64,000 nt of DNA from Pelobates cultripes (GCA_933207985.1 OW240913.1:273362681-273426680); one strand, 5' to 3'. Counted from the stretch's first letter, positions 1 through 11,806 are shown. The notes: generated from the sequence alone by a model not told the origin. Program-made: numbers and translations.

Positions 1-360
1 TTTTGTGTAAGGCAAAGAAAAGGTTTTTTTACTGTAAGAACAATCAGGATGTGGAATTCTCTGCCTGAAGAAGTGGGTTTTATCAGAGTCCATACAGATG
101 TTCAAACACCTACTAGATGCATACTTGCAAAAACAGAATATTCAAGGATATAATCTTTCAATGTAGGGTAATAACTGCTTGATACAAGGATAAATCTGAC
201 TGCCATTCTGGGGTCAAGAAGGAATTTTTTCCTAGCTTGTTGCAAAATTGTGCTTCAAACTGGTTTTTTTTGCCTTCTTTTGGATCAACAGCAAAAAACT
301 AATGTTAGGAAGGCTGAACTTGATGGACGCAAGACTCTTTTCAGCTATGTAACTATGTAA
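1..360 (+). repeat. 3' tail of a CR1-like non-LTR retrotransposon
   Basis: Conceptual translation near the left edge gives a short stretch reading FFTVRT, then RMWNSLPEEV, then a degenerate tail. This resembles the extreme C-terminus of CR1-like reverse transcriptases (FF..RV...WNSLP..VV). It is followed by an untranslated tail ending in two copies of a CTATGTAA-type repeat near 345-360, as many LINE 3' ends do. A related copy lies at 6790-7135. The piece is 5'-truncated by the window edge and carries no intact reading frame. Family assignment is by pattern memory. Confidence 0.55.
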
Positions 361-645
361 CCAAGGTAAGAAGTCAAACTGTTCTAAAACCATTTGACTC
401 CTTAAAATGGGATCAGCACAAGGGCACTCCTGAAAACATAATGACTACATCACGCTTGGATTATTCCTTTAAGGAAAACATTTAGAATATGCAGTTCCCC
501 ATTCTATAAGTCACAGGAAGAAAGCATGTCTGCTTGTGCACAACCTTATTCTGTGCATGTACAACTCTGCTGACATAATGAGCTATGCAAGCAGTTAGTT
601 CTTCTCTTTTAATTCTCTGTGACATAAGAGTCAAATCATCGAATG

Positions 646-779
646 CAGGGGTGCCAAAAAGATGGTGACGTTTTAATACATCTGGGAATCTATGATGCTT
701 TGTCATTCTAAAGACATTCACAGCATCATGGGAGTTGTAGTTCTATAACATCTGTGGATCTACCGCTTGGGCACCCTTG
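646..779. mobile_element. hAT-type MITE (CAGGGGTGCC family)
   Basis: Short palindromic element. The left end CAGGGGTGCC matches the inverted right end GGGCACCCTTG, and the interior pairs a GATGCTTTGTCA arm with an AGCATCATGGGAG arm. Flanking 8-mers (638-645 and 780-787) agree at 6 of 8 positions, as expected for an old 8-bp hAT duplication. The same family recurs at 16241, 40504 and 55855. It is non-coding and non-autonomous. Confidence 0.7.
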
Positions 780-787
780 TTCTAATG

Positions 788-1589
788 GCACCTTACATCA
801 AAAAGACAAAATGCAAAACATGACCCAGAGCAGAAAACCAGAGTACCCCATTAAAGCTGGCATTACGGAACATGACCTGAATGCAGCATTATAAATAGAG
901 TGTGAACACTGAAATGTAGCATTGTGGCAAGTGTAATAGGCTCTTCCATGTGCAAAATTACAAATATGGCTAGAATGTTGGTCATGAATTCCTTACTGAA
1001 ACATCTAATTTCATAAAACAAAACATCTATCAATTTGAATTCTATAAAGTCTATCTAATGTGCAATAATGGACAACTGCAAAATCTCATTTTTTCAGCCA
1101 ACAGTTTTTGTGAAAAGCAAGTTATCTGATGGATACTTTGTACAGCTCACTGTAGTGGTAATGTAGTGTGTAAAGTGTCTTTTCGTGCTTTTGTCAGAGT
1201 TGTACTGGACTTCATGATAGGCTCCAAGTGCTAAGCTAACCTACCCACCAGTGCTTCACTGCCACTCAATGTAGTCTAAGGATAATGCTAAAGTTAAGGG
1301 GGGGGGTGGCAAGTATTACTACTGGAATGGCCCTTCATTTTGTGGCTTTAAAAAAAAAAAAAATTCTATCCCATTTCAGGCGGGTTTTTCATATGTTTCT
1401 AGCCCATCAACCCATTATTAATTTCCTTTTGTTTATAAAAAACAAACAAACACGCAGACAAAACCAGGGCCCACAGAATATATAGAGAAAATCCCAATCA
1501 TTGGTTCATATTTCATTTTAGAATCCATCAACTAGTTTTAACGAGATCCTAAAATGCCAGGAAATCAAATCCGTTTTCTTGGCACTATA
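788..1589. other. Unassigned AT-rich stretch
   Basis: No convincing coding frame or recognisable repeat. It contains a G run and an A run near 1299-1362 only. Confidence 0.5.
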
Positions 1590-1850
1590 GGTTTAATAGG
1601 TCCTCCCTCCCCCCCGCGGCCACTTACTTGAATCCAGCGCCGATGTCCCTCAGCGCTGGGTCAGGCTCCGCCCAAGCTCCTCCCTCACTGACGTCAGCCG
1701 GCTGGGGAGACCTAATGCGCATGTGCGTCAATGGCCGCGCGCGCGTATTATACCTACCCATAGGCAAATATTATTCAATTCTTTCCCATGGTGAAAATCT
1801 GACGCTGGAGGTCCTCATGCAGAGCATGAGAACGTCCAGCGTCAGATGAT
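1590..1850. repeat. GC-rich fragment of a frog MITE with hairpin
   Basis: A GC-rich island in AT-rich DNA. At 1797-1845 the sequence forms a near-perfect hairpin: TCTGACGCTGGAGGTCCTC pairs with a GA(A/G)CGTCCAGCGTCAGA arm. A very similar hairpin (CGCTGGACGTCCTC / GAGGACCTCCAGCG) sits inside the TTAA-bounded MITE at 24111-24522, so this is probably a truncated relative. No gene is evident, although the CpG-rich composition could be mistaken for a promoter island. Confidence 0.5.
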
Positions 1851-3025
1851 GGACCAAAGATTTGTTTCGATTCTGGACCCAGTGGCTGTCTGATAGACAT
1901 TGTTTTACACTGCAGCACTAAGTGCAATAGGGACACAGCACCCAGACAATTCAATTAGCTTAAGTGGTCTTGCTGCCTACAGTATCCCTCTAAGCAACAT
2001 CAGACTTTTGCTGGTATTGTCTGACTGCACATTACTTACACACATTATAACAATGACATTAAATGACACCTAGCTAGGGAGGCCAGACAGCCTGGTAGTG
2101 CACTGTGAGTGATTTGTTTTACATGTCAATGGATAAAGGGCATGGGTGAAGAGACTTTAGAGTTACTAGGCATTTGGGGACATTTAACCAACAGGGTTGA
2201 ACACTTCAGGGCCAGGAAAAAAGCATTCCCATGGTCCTATTAGTTTTAAAATGCCGAGAGAAATGGGCATGATCTTACCCTATTTGTTTCATAGTGAACA
2301 TTCTCTGACTCTCCATTTAGGCCTTCTTTGGCCATATATTTTATTTAATAAAACATCCCCATGCCCTGCTATGTTACCCTCCACTGGAGATCTCATGGGG
2401 TAGAATAAGGAGTAAGGGTCATTTTGGCCCGATCCAGTCATGGAATGGAGAGGCCACATGCCAGGTCTCCTCATTTAAACTATAAATGCCATGGTACACA
2501 AATAATTTGTCTCATTTTAAAAAACATGTACAGATTGTAATTTAAATCTCTGAAAAATGTTGGCTCCCTCACACGTCAATCAAATGTCCAGCATTACCTG
2601 CGGGCCAGCATCTAATGAGGTTCGTTTGGGGGAAACCTCTTGGGAAGCTGCATTCATCTCATACCAAGTTAAGTACCCGTGCATATTCCTACCACTGTGT
2701 TGGTTAGGTGCATTTGTATTTCTTGTGTTTGTATTTTTTTCTTTCTTTTAACATATTTGTACCTTTTCCCCCCGATATTGAGGACTGTGTAACAGAGGGA
2801 GCAAGAAAACCCTATCCCAAGTGGTTTTTCTGCTTCCTGTCACACTGAAACTACCCCAGCAAGAGAGGCACTGATGTTGATGTGCTGTCAAGGTGAAGGT
2901 TATGACCATATAGGCAGAACTTGAACCAATGATGTCCTAATAGTCTGAAAGGGATAGCTGTATTTTACCGGTCCTTAGAATGGCAAGGCTAAACACTTAC
3001 TTGTAAAGGAAGGTTTATTTACAGT
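1851..3025. other. Unassigned stretch
   Basis: No supported gene. The small open frames here lack any recognisable domain. A short TTTATTTACAGTAAGAACAG match to the LINE tails at 1 and 6960 occurs at about 3013-3033. Confidence 0.45.
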
Positions 3026-3029
3026 AAGA

Positions 3030-3510
3030 ACAGTATCTGGATGTGTGTTTGTATCTGTGTATTTATGTGTGTGTGTCTGTAATTGTCAGTGGTTGAATCT
3101 GTATGTATGTCAGTGTTTGTGTAGCTGCATGTGTGTAAATCTCTGTGTGACTGTGTGTGACTGTGTCTCTATGTATCTGCATATGTGTACCTTTGTGGCT
3201 CTGTTTATGTAAGCGTCTTTGTATCTGTTTGTCTGTGTATCTGTATGTGTGTTTGCATTTGTTTGTGTTGTTTGCTTGTATCTGTGTAGCTGCATGTGTG
3301 TCAGTGTGTGTCTGTATGTATATATATCTGCATGTGTGTACCTGTGTGCCTGTGTATCTGTGTGTATGCATGTCCGCGTGTGTCGTTGTGTGTCTGTGTA
3401 TCTGCATGTGTGCCAGTGTGTGTAGCTGTGTCTGTCTGTCACTGTGTATCTGTGTGTCTGTCTTTCTGTGTTACTGTTTATCTGTGTGTCAGTGTATATA
3501 TGCACACATC
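3030..3510. repeat. TG-rich minisatellite
   Basis: About 480 bp of degenerate units built from TGTGTATCTG, TGTGTGTCTG and TGTATGTGTG. The repetitive composition keeps several frames open on both strands (cysteine/valine-rich or histidine/threonine-rich), which should not be read as genes. Confidence 0.85.
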
Positions 3511-3720
3511 TTACCAACACTACATACAAACACTCCCCTGCATTCAAACAACACTACAAACACCTCTGTATTAAAACATCACAATTATATAGAAAAACAC
3601 CACTGAATTTAAAAACCACACTACACACAAATGCTGCCTGCATTCAAATGCCAACACTACATACAAACACACTCCTACATTCACTTATACAAAAACACTT
3701 GCATTCAAACATATAAACAC
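3511..3720. repeat. Short degenerate tandem repeat adjoining the TG minisatellite
   Basis: About seven loose copies of a unit of roughly 25-35 bp containing ACACTACATACAAACAC and CTGCATTCAAA. They directly follow the TG-rich array, so the two may be parts of one repeat-bearing element. Confidence 0.5.
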
Positions 3721-5240
3721 TGCTCAGAGCTAAATACATCAAACATTATTACATTTTACATTTTAAAGTTGCCAAATATAGAATCTGCCACGGATGCCAA
3801 ATGTTCTAGGTACAGCTCTCTAAGTACATGTGGGGGTTGGAGGTGGCTCAAAGGGAGACACAATTTATTTTTATTTTTTTTACAGTTTGGGGGAAGGGGG
3901 TGCTATAATTAATTTCCACCCCAGGTGCCATGAAACCTAGGTTGATCAACATAATCGAAATATAAAAATAAATGTTTTGTTTATAGTTGCATTTATTTCT
4001 ACACAGAAGTGACAGCTGTGCCTATGCCTTATTTTTAGACCGCTTCAAGCAAGTCATAAAGAAAATGTCATAGTTAAAGGGTGCATTAATTCTATCAATG
4101 TTAGAAATGACTACATGACTCACGGAATCATATGTAATCAACAGAGTTTATAGAACCGAAGCTCTGACACATAAATGGTATTTTGGCATGGATCTAGGAT
4201 TGTGACAACCTATATTAAACACAGGGCATGTCGCATACTAGCGGTTTTACAGGTGGAGGTCAAGAATGATCAACTAATCTAAAAGCAAGGGTATTCCCTC
4301 TTCTAAATCATTAATGCCATTAATAAACTGATAGTATTAGACATGATAATTGGTGCAGCAGAACTGACTCCAATCTAGCATTGGAGGCCTGGCCCACTGT
4401 GTATGCAGTTAGATTAAGGACATTTAGACTTACCTCTTTCTGACAGGGAGCCAAATTATGTACATGGCATAGTGACCAATTAATCACTTGTGAAATAGGC
4501 TTAGTGACCATTCTTCAACTGTAATGTTATATATAACAAGATTACTTCTGCAAAACTCTTAACAGAACTCTTTACAATGCCTATCAGGAAGGCTGATACA
4601 GAAAGACAACCAAAATATTATAATGAAAATGAAAGAAACACTCGAGGCACCTGTTCCTTTCAATGGTGCAACATAACTCCACCCCCTTAATCACACCCAC
4701 AATTGTTACAAAATGCCTTCCTGCTTGGACAAAGCAAAGCTCGATTATGAAGCTCTTAAGACCTCAAATGCATTTGCTTCACTGGTGCATATGGAGCCCT
4801 AATTCTCTGAGGCTACTGCAGCAATACTGCTTTTCCTGCCTGGTCTCCTCCATTAAGTCTCAGTCGGGAGCGAAAGTAACACAGTTTAGATAGAGCCAAA
4901 GTGAATACAACACTTTATCACATTCCAGTACGTCCATCTCCATGCTGCTTCCACTCCTGGCTGAGACTCACTTAGAAGACAGGGCAGGGAGAGCAAGATG
5001 ACTGCAGCACAACTAGAGATTTAAGGGCTAAAGATTTGCCTGGGTCGCAATGTGAAGCTCATGAAAAAGAACAGAAAGGGTGGCCTGCTGCCACCTCTTC
5101 TTCACCATACATGCTACACAGGTAGGGGGTTTGCTGCCGCCAACCCTGAAACTGTTAACTGACTGCCACTGCCTGCCTTCACCATACAGTTTACACACAG
5201 CACAACTGGAGACTTGGAAAGGGAACAAGTATCCTTTTTA
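3721..5240. other. Unassigned stretch
   Basis: No supported gene or element. There are only short open frames without recognisable motifs. Confidence 0.45.
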
Positions 5241-5245
5241 GTATG

Positions 5246-6297
5246 TGTAGCGGAGATCTGGTATTCCACAGGTTATTTCCGCCTAAGATCCCAGTGAGGC
5301 TCAGGAACAAGTATTATAAATCCATAAGGCAAGGTTTCCAGCAGGCAAAATAATCCAGCAAAATATCCCAACCTCAATCCCAATGACTGGACGACACACA
5401 GCATCAGGAGCAGAACTGAACCTTTAATCACACAGTGGCCTTATAAAGCATTCTCCCATGCAAGGGAGGGATTTACAATCATTAGTACAGTGTCCAATCA
5501 TACCAGAGTAACCTCCCACACATCTCCTCCCCTTAGCCTGACTCATAATCCCCTTATGCAGTACACAAATTCCCTGGGTTTCTGGATGTACCCCTAAACC
5601 TAGGGGTACCCCTTTAAATATTACATCCCCTGGTAACCCTGATCTGGGTGAGAGACATATCCAAAAATCACCCAGATCGGACCAGGGGTTCGGGAAATCT
5701 GTGGATGTATTAAAAAGACTGACCGCGCTGGAGGGAACAGACTAAATTGGTTCCAAGAGATGGGGCCCTGCGGTCGGTCACAGTAGAAGGGAATAAATGG
5801 CACGAAAGGCTTGTGCTATAGAGACTAGGGAGGGTTCGCATGAATCCCCTTGTTCGGGTGGTTGTTTCTAACGAACGGGTGGCCGTTCGGTAGTTTGGAT
5901 ACGAATTTAAGGGCAGTGTGGAGGTCTCAGCGGTGTTCACCTAGCCGAGTGTCCGATTTGGGTTCCAGACGCTCGACGGCAAAACACTGCTGTTCTGGAG
6001 TTTTAAAATGGCCGCCGCCACGTGCTCGTCTCCCGAATGGCAGCCACCCCGCGAACAAAGGACCCACTTCACGGATTGCCAATTACCTGTTCGCAACATT
6101 GTTGCAACCGGTAATTGGAGGCACACTTCCTACTGGGGTGGTCTGACTGTTCGGTAGTTTCATTCTCATAATGACTGGAGTGATTCTACCGAACAATCAG
6201 GCGAATGCTGCATACAGTTCCACATACATAGATACAATTTAACCGAATACATAATAATAAATGTAGTTTTTAGGACAGCCCAATGCCATCCGCTACA
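5246..6297 (-). mobile_element. Solo LTR of a retroelement
   Basis: It begins TGTAGCGGA and ends TCCGCTACA, so it has the TG...CA termini and short inverted ends of an LTR. It is flanked by a perfect 5-bp duplication GTATG (5241-5245 and 6298-6302). Minus-strand orientation is inferred from a TATA-like CTTTATAAGG on that strand near 5450, followed by an R/U5-like stretch. There is no internal gag/pol, so this is a solo LTR left by LTR-LTR recombination. A 5-bp duplication fits Gypsy-type or retrovirus-like elements, and I cannot decide between them. It shares short blocks (ACCAGGGGTTC; CTCCCATGC..GGGAGGG) with the LTR at 11118, suggesting related families. Confidence 0.8.
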
Positions 6298-6302
6298 GTA
6301 TG

Positions 6303-6789
6303 TCCATTTCTGTGTAGGTGTTTGCCTGTATGTTGAATTGTGTGTGTCTATCAGTGAATATATTAGAATTATCATTTTTATTTTCTGTGGAATGATTAGG
6401 AAATGTTGTAGTAAATGGGTTGAAAGTCAGATAAACAATGCAAAATATTTGAGTTAAAAAAAGAATCCTGTATAGAGTGTGAAAGAGGATGGCACGCTAT
6501 GACGTTTTTCCTACTCATCTTGGTGGGTTTGGGATCTAGGCTCATCACTGGCTATATCCAGATCAACATTACTGACTATATCAACCTTGATTTGTTCTTT
6601 GATCCTCAACAGTGCGTCCACCACACAGGTTTCTTCCTGCCCCCAGATGCAATTCTTCAATACAAATGCAAATTTGAAAGAATCTGGATACAAATGGTGC
6701 CATTTTTTGATCCAAATAAGTTTATTTTAACACAAAGTGCAGAGGCGGGCTACAAAATTAATAAAAGGAATGGAACATTTTAGTTATGA
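6303..6789. other. Unassigned stretch
   Basis: Contains a 94-codon open frame at 6499-6783 without recognisable domains. I do not call it a gene. Confidence 0.4.
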
Positions 6790-7135
6790 AGAAAGATGAA
6801 CTAATTTAAATTTGTTTAGTTAGGAAAACTGCACCTGAGAGGGGATATTATAGCTTTATACAAATATATTTGGGGCCAAAACAAACCATTGTCTGGAAAT
6901 ATATTCATAAACAGGACTATGCATACGACACAAGGTCACGCATTTAGACTGTAAGAAAGGAGTTTTAGTGTAAGGAAAAGTAAAGGTTTATTTACAGTAA
7001 GAACAGTAAGGATGTGGAATTTTCTGCCTGAAGTGGTGGTTTTATCAGAGTCTGTGCAACAAATGGATGAATACTTGCAAAAACATAATATTCATCGATA
7101 TCATTTCTAAAAGGTGGGGCAACAGCTTCTTGATC
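6790..7135 (+). repeat. CR1-like LINE 3' tail, second copy
   Basis: Shares the GGTTTATTTACAGTAAGAAC / GGATGTGGAATT / TCTGCCTGAAG blocks with the piece at 1-360 but extends further upstream. Translation gives LRGDIIAL.K..W and T.GHAFRL patterns, seen near the C-terminus of CR1-like reverse transcriptases. The frame is broken and the copy is old. Confidence 0.55.
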
Positions 7136-7179
7136 AAAGAACATTCTGGTTAACTATTATATATATAATATAGAGAAAA

Positions 7180-7510
7180 ATTGAAATTCCAGCACTCCAA
7201 CTATATATATTAATATTGCCTGGTGCCCAGTCAAAATGCAATATACAAAAATGAAAATAATACTGGCACTCTAGGTCTTCCAAAGATCGTTGGTTTATTG
7301 TAAATCAATCCAGGGGGTCAACGTTTCAGCTCCCGTTTGGAGCTTTCATCAGGACACATCAAAATCATATTACAAAATGACAAGCTTAAATAGGACTAAA
7401 AATCATAAACGCTCACCAAAACAGCTGCTCCTTGTTTCCTCCGATGCACGGCATCCACTCGGTGCATTTGCGCATGCGCGCCATTACGGGAATCACATCC
7501 CAGTATATAA
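7180..7510 (-). repeat. Retroelement end, possibly Penelope-like
   Basis: On the minus strand this contains a GAAACGTTGACC block, an AATAAA-like ACAATAAACC and a CTGATGA block. That arrangement is familiar from abundant frog repeats and compatible with a Penelope-like element terminus. The left edge runs into TATATA repeats. The right edge is GC-richer (CGCATGCGCGCC) and ends in ATATAT repeats. No coding part is present. Confidence 0.45.
7285..7352 (-). ncRNA. Hammerhead-ribozyme-like core
   Basis: Reading the minus strand: CTGATGA (7352-7346), then a perfect 6-bp stem II (AGCTCC 7344-7339 with GGAGCT 7333-7328) closing a 5-nt loop, then GAAAC (7327-7323). This is the conserved order of a hammerhead core. 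A possible stem III pairs CGTTG (7323-7319) with CAACG (7292-7288). The cleavage-site triplet after stem III is displaced by one base from consensus, and stem I pairing is weak, so self-cleavage is unproven. Penelope-like retroelements are known to carry hammerhead motifs. Confidence 0.45.
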
Positions 7511-7750
7511 TATATAATATATAAATAATATATTTATATCACTATAAATATGTGAATTTCTTTTGAGTTTTTTATTTAGCTGCACTGGATATGTACAATT
7601 ATAAGCAAAAATGTGAAACAATTATATTTATTTATTTTACATTTTATTGACACTTAATATTGTGTTAGGTATACATATAAAATATTAAACTAAAGCACTT
7701 TCTTTCCTTTAAAAAACAATATAAAATTTATATGAAGGCATGAGAAACCC

Positions 7751-9051
7751 TTAACCCCTTAAGGACGGAGTCAATTGTACACGTTCTGATCAAAACAAAA
7801 TGTAAACAAGAAATGGAATTTGCGCTATATGTCACCTAAAATTTACCTCTTTCATTGAACCTCACACTTATTATATATAATTTTGTTCAGAAGAAACAGG
7901 GCTTTAATTGTCATTTATGAAACATAATTTATTATGAATAAAATCTAAATAAGTGTAAGAAATTAAGATTTTTATTTTTTTAGTCCTGCGTCTCATAATA
8001 CTGTTAGCTTTTACTGCAATTAACTACTAATATTTGTATTCAGTGATGTCTCACGAGTACAACAGTACCCCCCATGTACAGGTTCTATGGTGTTTTGGCA
8101 AGTTACAGGGTCAAATATAGCATGCTACATTTTTCAGTTTATACACATTGAAATATGTCAGGCTGGTTATGTTGCCTTTGAGACTGTATCGTAGCCCAGG
8201 AATGCGGATTTCCCCTATGATGGCATACCATCTGTGAAAGTAGACAATCCAAGGTATTGCAAATGGGGTATGTCCAGTCTTTTTTTTGTAGCCACTTGGT
8301 CAGAAACACTAGCCAAAGTTAGTGTTTATATTTGTTTGTGTGTGAAAAATGCAAAAAAATATATATGAACGCTAACACAACTCCTTAACCCCTTAATGCC
8401 GTTACGGCGTTCTATGCCGTCCCACATTAAAAGGGCTTTAAAGCCGTTGCGGCGGCCGTTTAAGCCCCTTACCTCCGCCGTGATCCTCTTCTGGAGGGCT
8501 GCCTGACAGCTCAGGCAGCCCTCCCCCAGCAAATGAAGCCCCGGGGGCCATGTGATCGCTCTTTGTGATCGCTGTGGATCTGCCAGCAGGGAGACTATCT
8601 GAAATGTCAGAAAGTCCCCCTGCTGGTGGGAAAGTAAAAAAAAAAATAATTAAACATGTTTTAAAATAAAATAGAAATGTATTTATATATATAATATATG
8701 TATATATATATATACACATATTATATATATATATATATATGTTACGTCATACAAAGTGTATTTTAATATTAATATAAGTACATATATTAGTATTAAAATA
8801 CACTTAGAATGACGTTACATATATATAAGATATATATATAATAGATATATACACATATATTATATACGTATAATTACAATAAATAAATAAAATAATAAAA
8901 TAAATAAAATATTGAAACAAAATTCAATATAAATTATATATTCATATGTAATTTCGTTCTAACTGTATTTTGTTATTAATATATATATTGGTAACAAAAT
9001 ACACTTAGAATGACATTCTATATATATCTATATATAAAATACAAATAACCG

Positions 9052-9091
<40 letters not shown>

Positions 9092-10356
9092 CATATAATT
9101 ACATGAAAGATTACATTAGTATACACATATAATTTAAATACCTATAAATGCATATATATTAAAATTCTACGTGTATATTTAAGTAATCTTTTAACATAAT
9201 TATGTGATTTGATTAATTAAAATTTGATTGACATGCCTGACAACACAGGGAGAAAGTGCAGAGAATTTAATTCGCAAGCACTATATTTGACCCTGTAACT
9301 CTCCAAGACACCATAAAACCTGTACATAGGGGGTACTGTTTTACTCGGGAGACTTCGCTAAACTCAAATATTAGTGTTTCAAACTGGTAAATTGTATTAC
9401 AATGACTTTTATGGACTATGGACTTTATTATTGTTGTAATATGTTTTACTGTTTTGAAACACTAATATTTGTGTTTAGTGAAGTACAGAGAATAACAGTA
9501 CCCCCCATGTACAGGTTTTATGGTGTTTTGGAAAGTTAGAGAGTCACATATAAGGCTTGCATTTCATTTTTTTGACATTGCAATTTGCCAGATTGGTTAT
9601 GTTGTCTTTGAGACCGTATGGTAGCCCAGGAATGAGAATTACCCCCATGATGGCATACGATTTGCAAAAGTAGACAACCCAAGGTATTGCAAGTGGGGTA
9701 TGTCCAGTCTTTCTTAGTAGCCACTTAGTCACAAACATTGGCCAAATAATAGTTTTTTGCTTTTTTCACACAAAAACAAACATGAACGCTAACTTTGGCC
9801 AGTGTTTGTGACTAAGTGGCTACTAAAAAAGACTAAACATACCCCACTTTCAATACCTTGGGTTGTCTCTCTGCCATTATGGGGGTAATTCTCATTCCTG
9901 GGCTACCACACTGTCTCAAAGGTAACATTACTAATCTGGCAAATTTCAATTTGAAAATGGAACGTTCTATATTTGACCCTGTAACTTTCCAAAACACCAT
10001 AAAACCTGTTAATGGGGGGTACTGTTGTACTCGTGAGACATCGCTGATTACAAATATGTGCATTTTTTTGCAGTAAAACCTAGCAGTATTATGACATTCA
10101 CAGCTAAAATGGCAGACGGAAATACAAATTTTAAAAAAAATCTGGTTTTCTTACATTTTTAAAAATTTTATTCATATATGAATAGTTAATGATAAATTAA
10201 AGCCCTGTTTCTCCTGAACAAAATGATATATAATAAGTGGGTGCACTTAATGTGACAGCTGTGAATTATGGTTGAACAGACATATAGCGCAAATTCCAGT
10301 TTTTGTTTACATTTTGATGAGAACGTGCACTATTGACTCCGTCCTGAAGGGGTTAA
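7751..10356. mobile_element. Long-inverted-repeat piggyBac-like element (copy A)
   Basis: Bounded by TTAA (7751-7754 and 10353-10356). The element starts CCCCTTAAGGACGGAGTC and ends with the inverted GACTCCGTCCTGAAGGGG, and the ends stay complementary well inward (for example GGAATTTGCGCTATATGT near 7815). A TTAA duplication with CCC...GGG ends is the piggyBac signature. There is no transposase frame, so it is non-autonomous. Inside, the arms at 9480-9760 and 9780-10060 are near-mirror images centred near 9765, and a third, direct copy of the same arm lies at 8040-8350. A second CCCCTTAATGCCG end after a TTAA at about 8387 suggests a related element nested within. Confidence 0.75.
8690..9200. 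repeat. AT-rich simple repeats within copy A
   Basis: Runs of (TA)n at about 8690-8745 and 9057-9088, with small palindromes of the type AGTGTATTTTAATATTAATA. These occupy the centre of the palindromic element. Similar AT palindromes lie at the centres of copies B and C. Confidence 0.75.
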
Positions 10357-11117
10357 TGTAGGGAATTTGGCATTTAGCCTGCAAGGAGCATGATCTATAC
10401 ACCAAAACCACTTTACTAAGCTTGGTGCTTAGAGTGACCCTTTAAGAGTCATTTAATCAGTTCAAGGACAAATAACCTTAATAGGTAGAAGCGACTAGAC
10501 ACAAGCCAATCTTCTAGCACAGTGGTTCCCAACTCAGTCCTAAAATACCCACTAACAGTCCAGGATTTAGGGAATACCCAGTCTAAGGTGTTTCTAGAAA
10601 AACCCCAAATCTAGCAGGACAAAGAATAAGGATCAAGAATCAGGAATGATTCTAAGCAACTGTATTCAACAAGGAAAGCAAAGCTTGAAAAAGAAAAGCA
10701 AAAATCAGAACGCAAAATATCAAATCAAAGAACACGATGCATTCCTTGTTAAATACATAGGACAATGAGGCAAATAGGACAAGAGCAAGACTTTAGAACA
10801 GAAATGCTTATGGAAAAATAGACACCGAGCCCTGAGAGAAGAACATAGCATGCTTTAATAGTCTGCTGGGAGAAAGATGAGATGTCAACAGAGCAAAAAA
10901 TAGTAGCAAAGGCTGTCAACACCAGCTCCTTCAGAAGACCTCCACAACATCGAAATGAAACATGAATACAAATAGAGCCAAATAGAGCCAAGGACATAAG
11001 GTGGGATGTGGCACACACATAATAGGACCAATATTATAACATGGTTTCCTACAATAGAAAGTCTCCCAGTGAGCCTTATGTTTCCGGGCTTTTAGTGACC
11101 CCTTAGTGACCAGACCG
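10357..11117. other. Unassigned, with small repeat fragments
   Basis: Holds a T2-type right end (GGTGCTTAGAGTGACCCTTTAA, about 10421-10445) and a GTGGTTCCCAACTCAGTCCT motif near 10521 seen in many frog dispersed repeats. No gene is supported. The minus-strand open frame at 10749-11018 shows no domain. Confidence 0.45.
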
Positions 11118-11806
11118 TGTGACGGTACAATCCGTTACTCCGTCAAGCATCCCTTCTTCCCATAAAATCACCAAGTAATCCACAGGGTAATAAATCGCTG
11201 GTATCGCCGAAAATCCACACATGAGCCAAAGCTTAATGCTGGAACAAGACTTTACTGGAAGTAACAACAACAGGTATTCAAACTACAGTTTCTTTTATGC
11301 CCTGCTCCCATGCCGGGGAGGGACACACACGTTATCTACAGTAGCCAATAAAACAGAGGTTACAGCCCACACAAAATCCTCCCCTCTGCCTGTGATTCAA
11401 TTATCTTATACAATAGAAGATGCAATTATCACAGGCAGGAAAAATACAGTTTTTACAGCATATTCATAACTTCTAAAATATACATCACATTCACATAAAA
11501 ATTATATATTCACAATCAATCCATTCAGGGAAACAACATATCAAAAATGGCATGAATCAGACCAGGGGTTCAGAAGTTAGTAAAGTATCTTTTGGGGCCT
11601 GGCTGGCAGCATGGCTATCTGGCCCAAATCGGTTTAACAGAGCCCTCTATCCTGGAGACAATGGGGAAAATAATCCAATTACAGAGACCGACTCCATTGA
11701 GCACATGTTCCCAGTAAAACACAAAAGGATACAAAAATACATAACTGGGCAAGAGGCGGGCAAGCAGTCCTCTCCAGGCACAAGTGGCGAAGGGCACTTC
11801 GTCACA
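11118..11806 (-). mobile_element. LTR-like sequence, probably solo LTR
   Basis: It starts TGTGACGG and ends with the inverted CGTCACA, giving TG...CA ends. On the minus strand a TATA-like GCATAAAAGAAA lies near 11300, followed by an R/U5-like region. It shares short blocks with the LTR at 5246. Flanking 5-mers (GACCG and GTAAT) do not match, so either the boundaries are a few bases off or the copy arose by recombination. Confidence 0.55.

Noticed and set aside
1600..1760. CpG-rich island resembling a promoter
   Set aside because: Shares its hairpin core with a MITE at 24111, so it is more likely repeat-derived.
3063..3606. Several open frames of 90-149 codons on both strands
   Set aside because: TG-rich tandem repeat artefacts with no domain.
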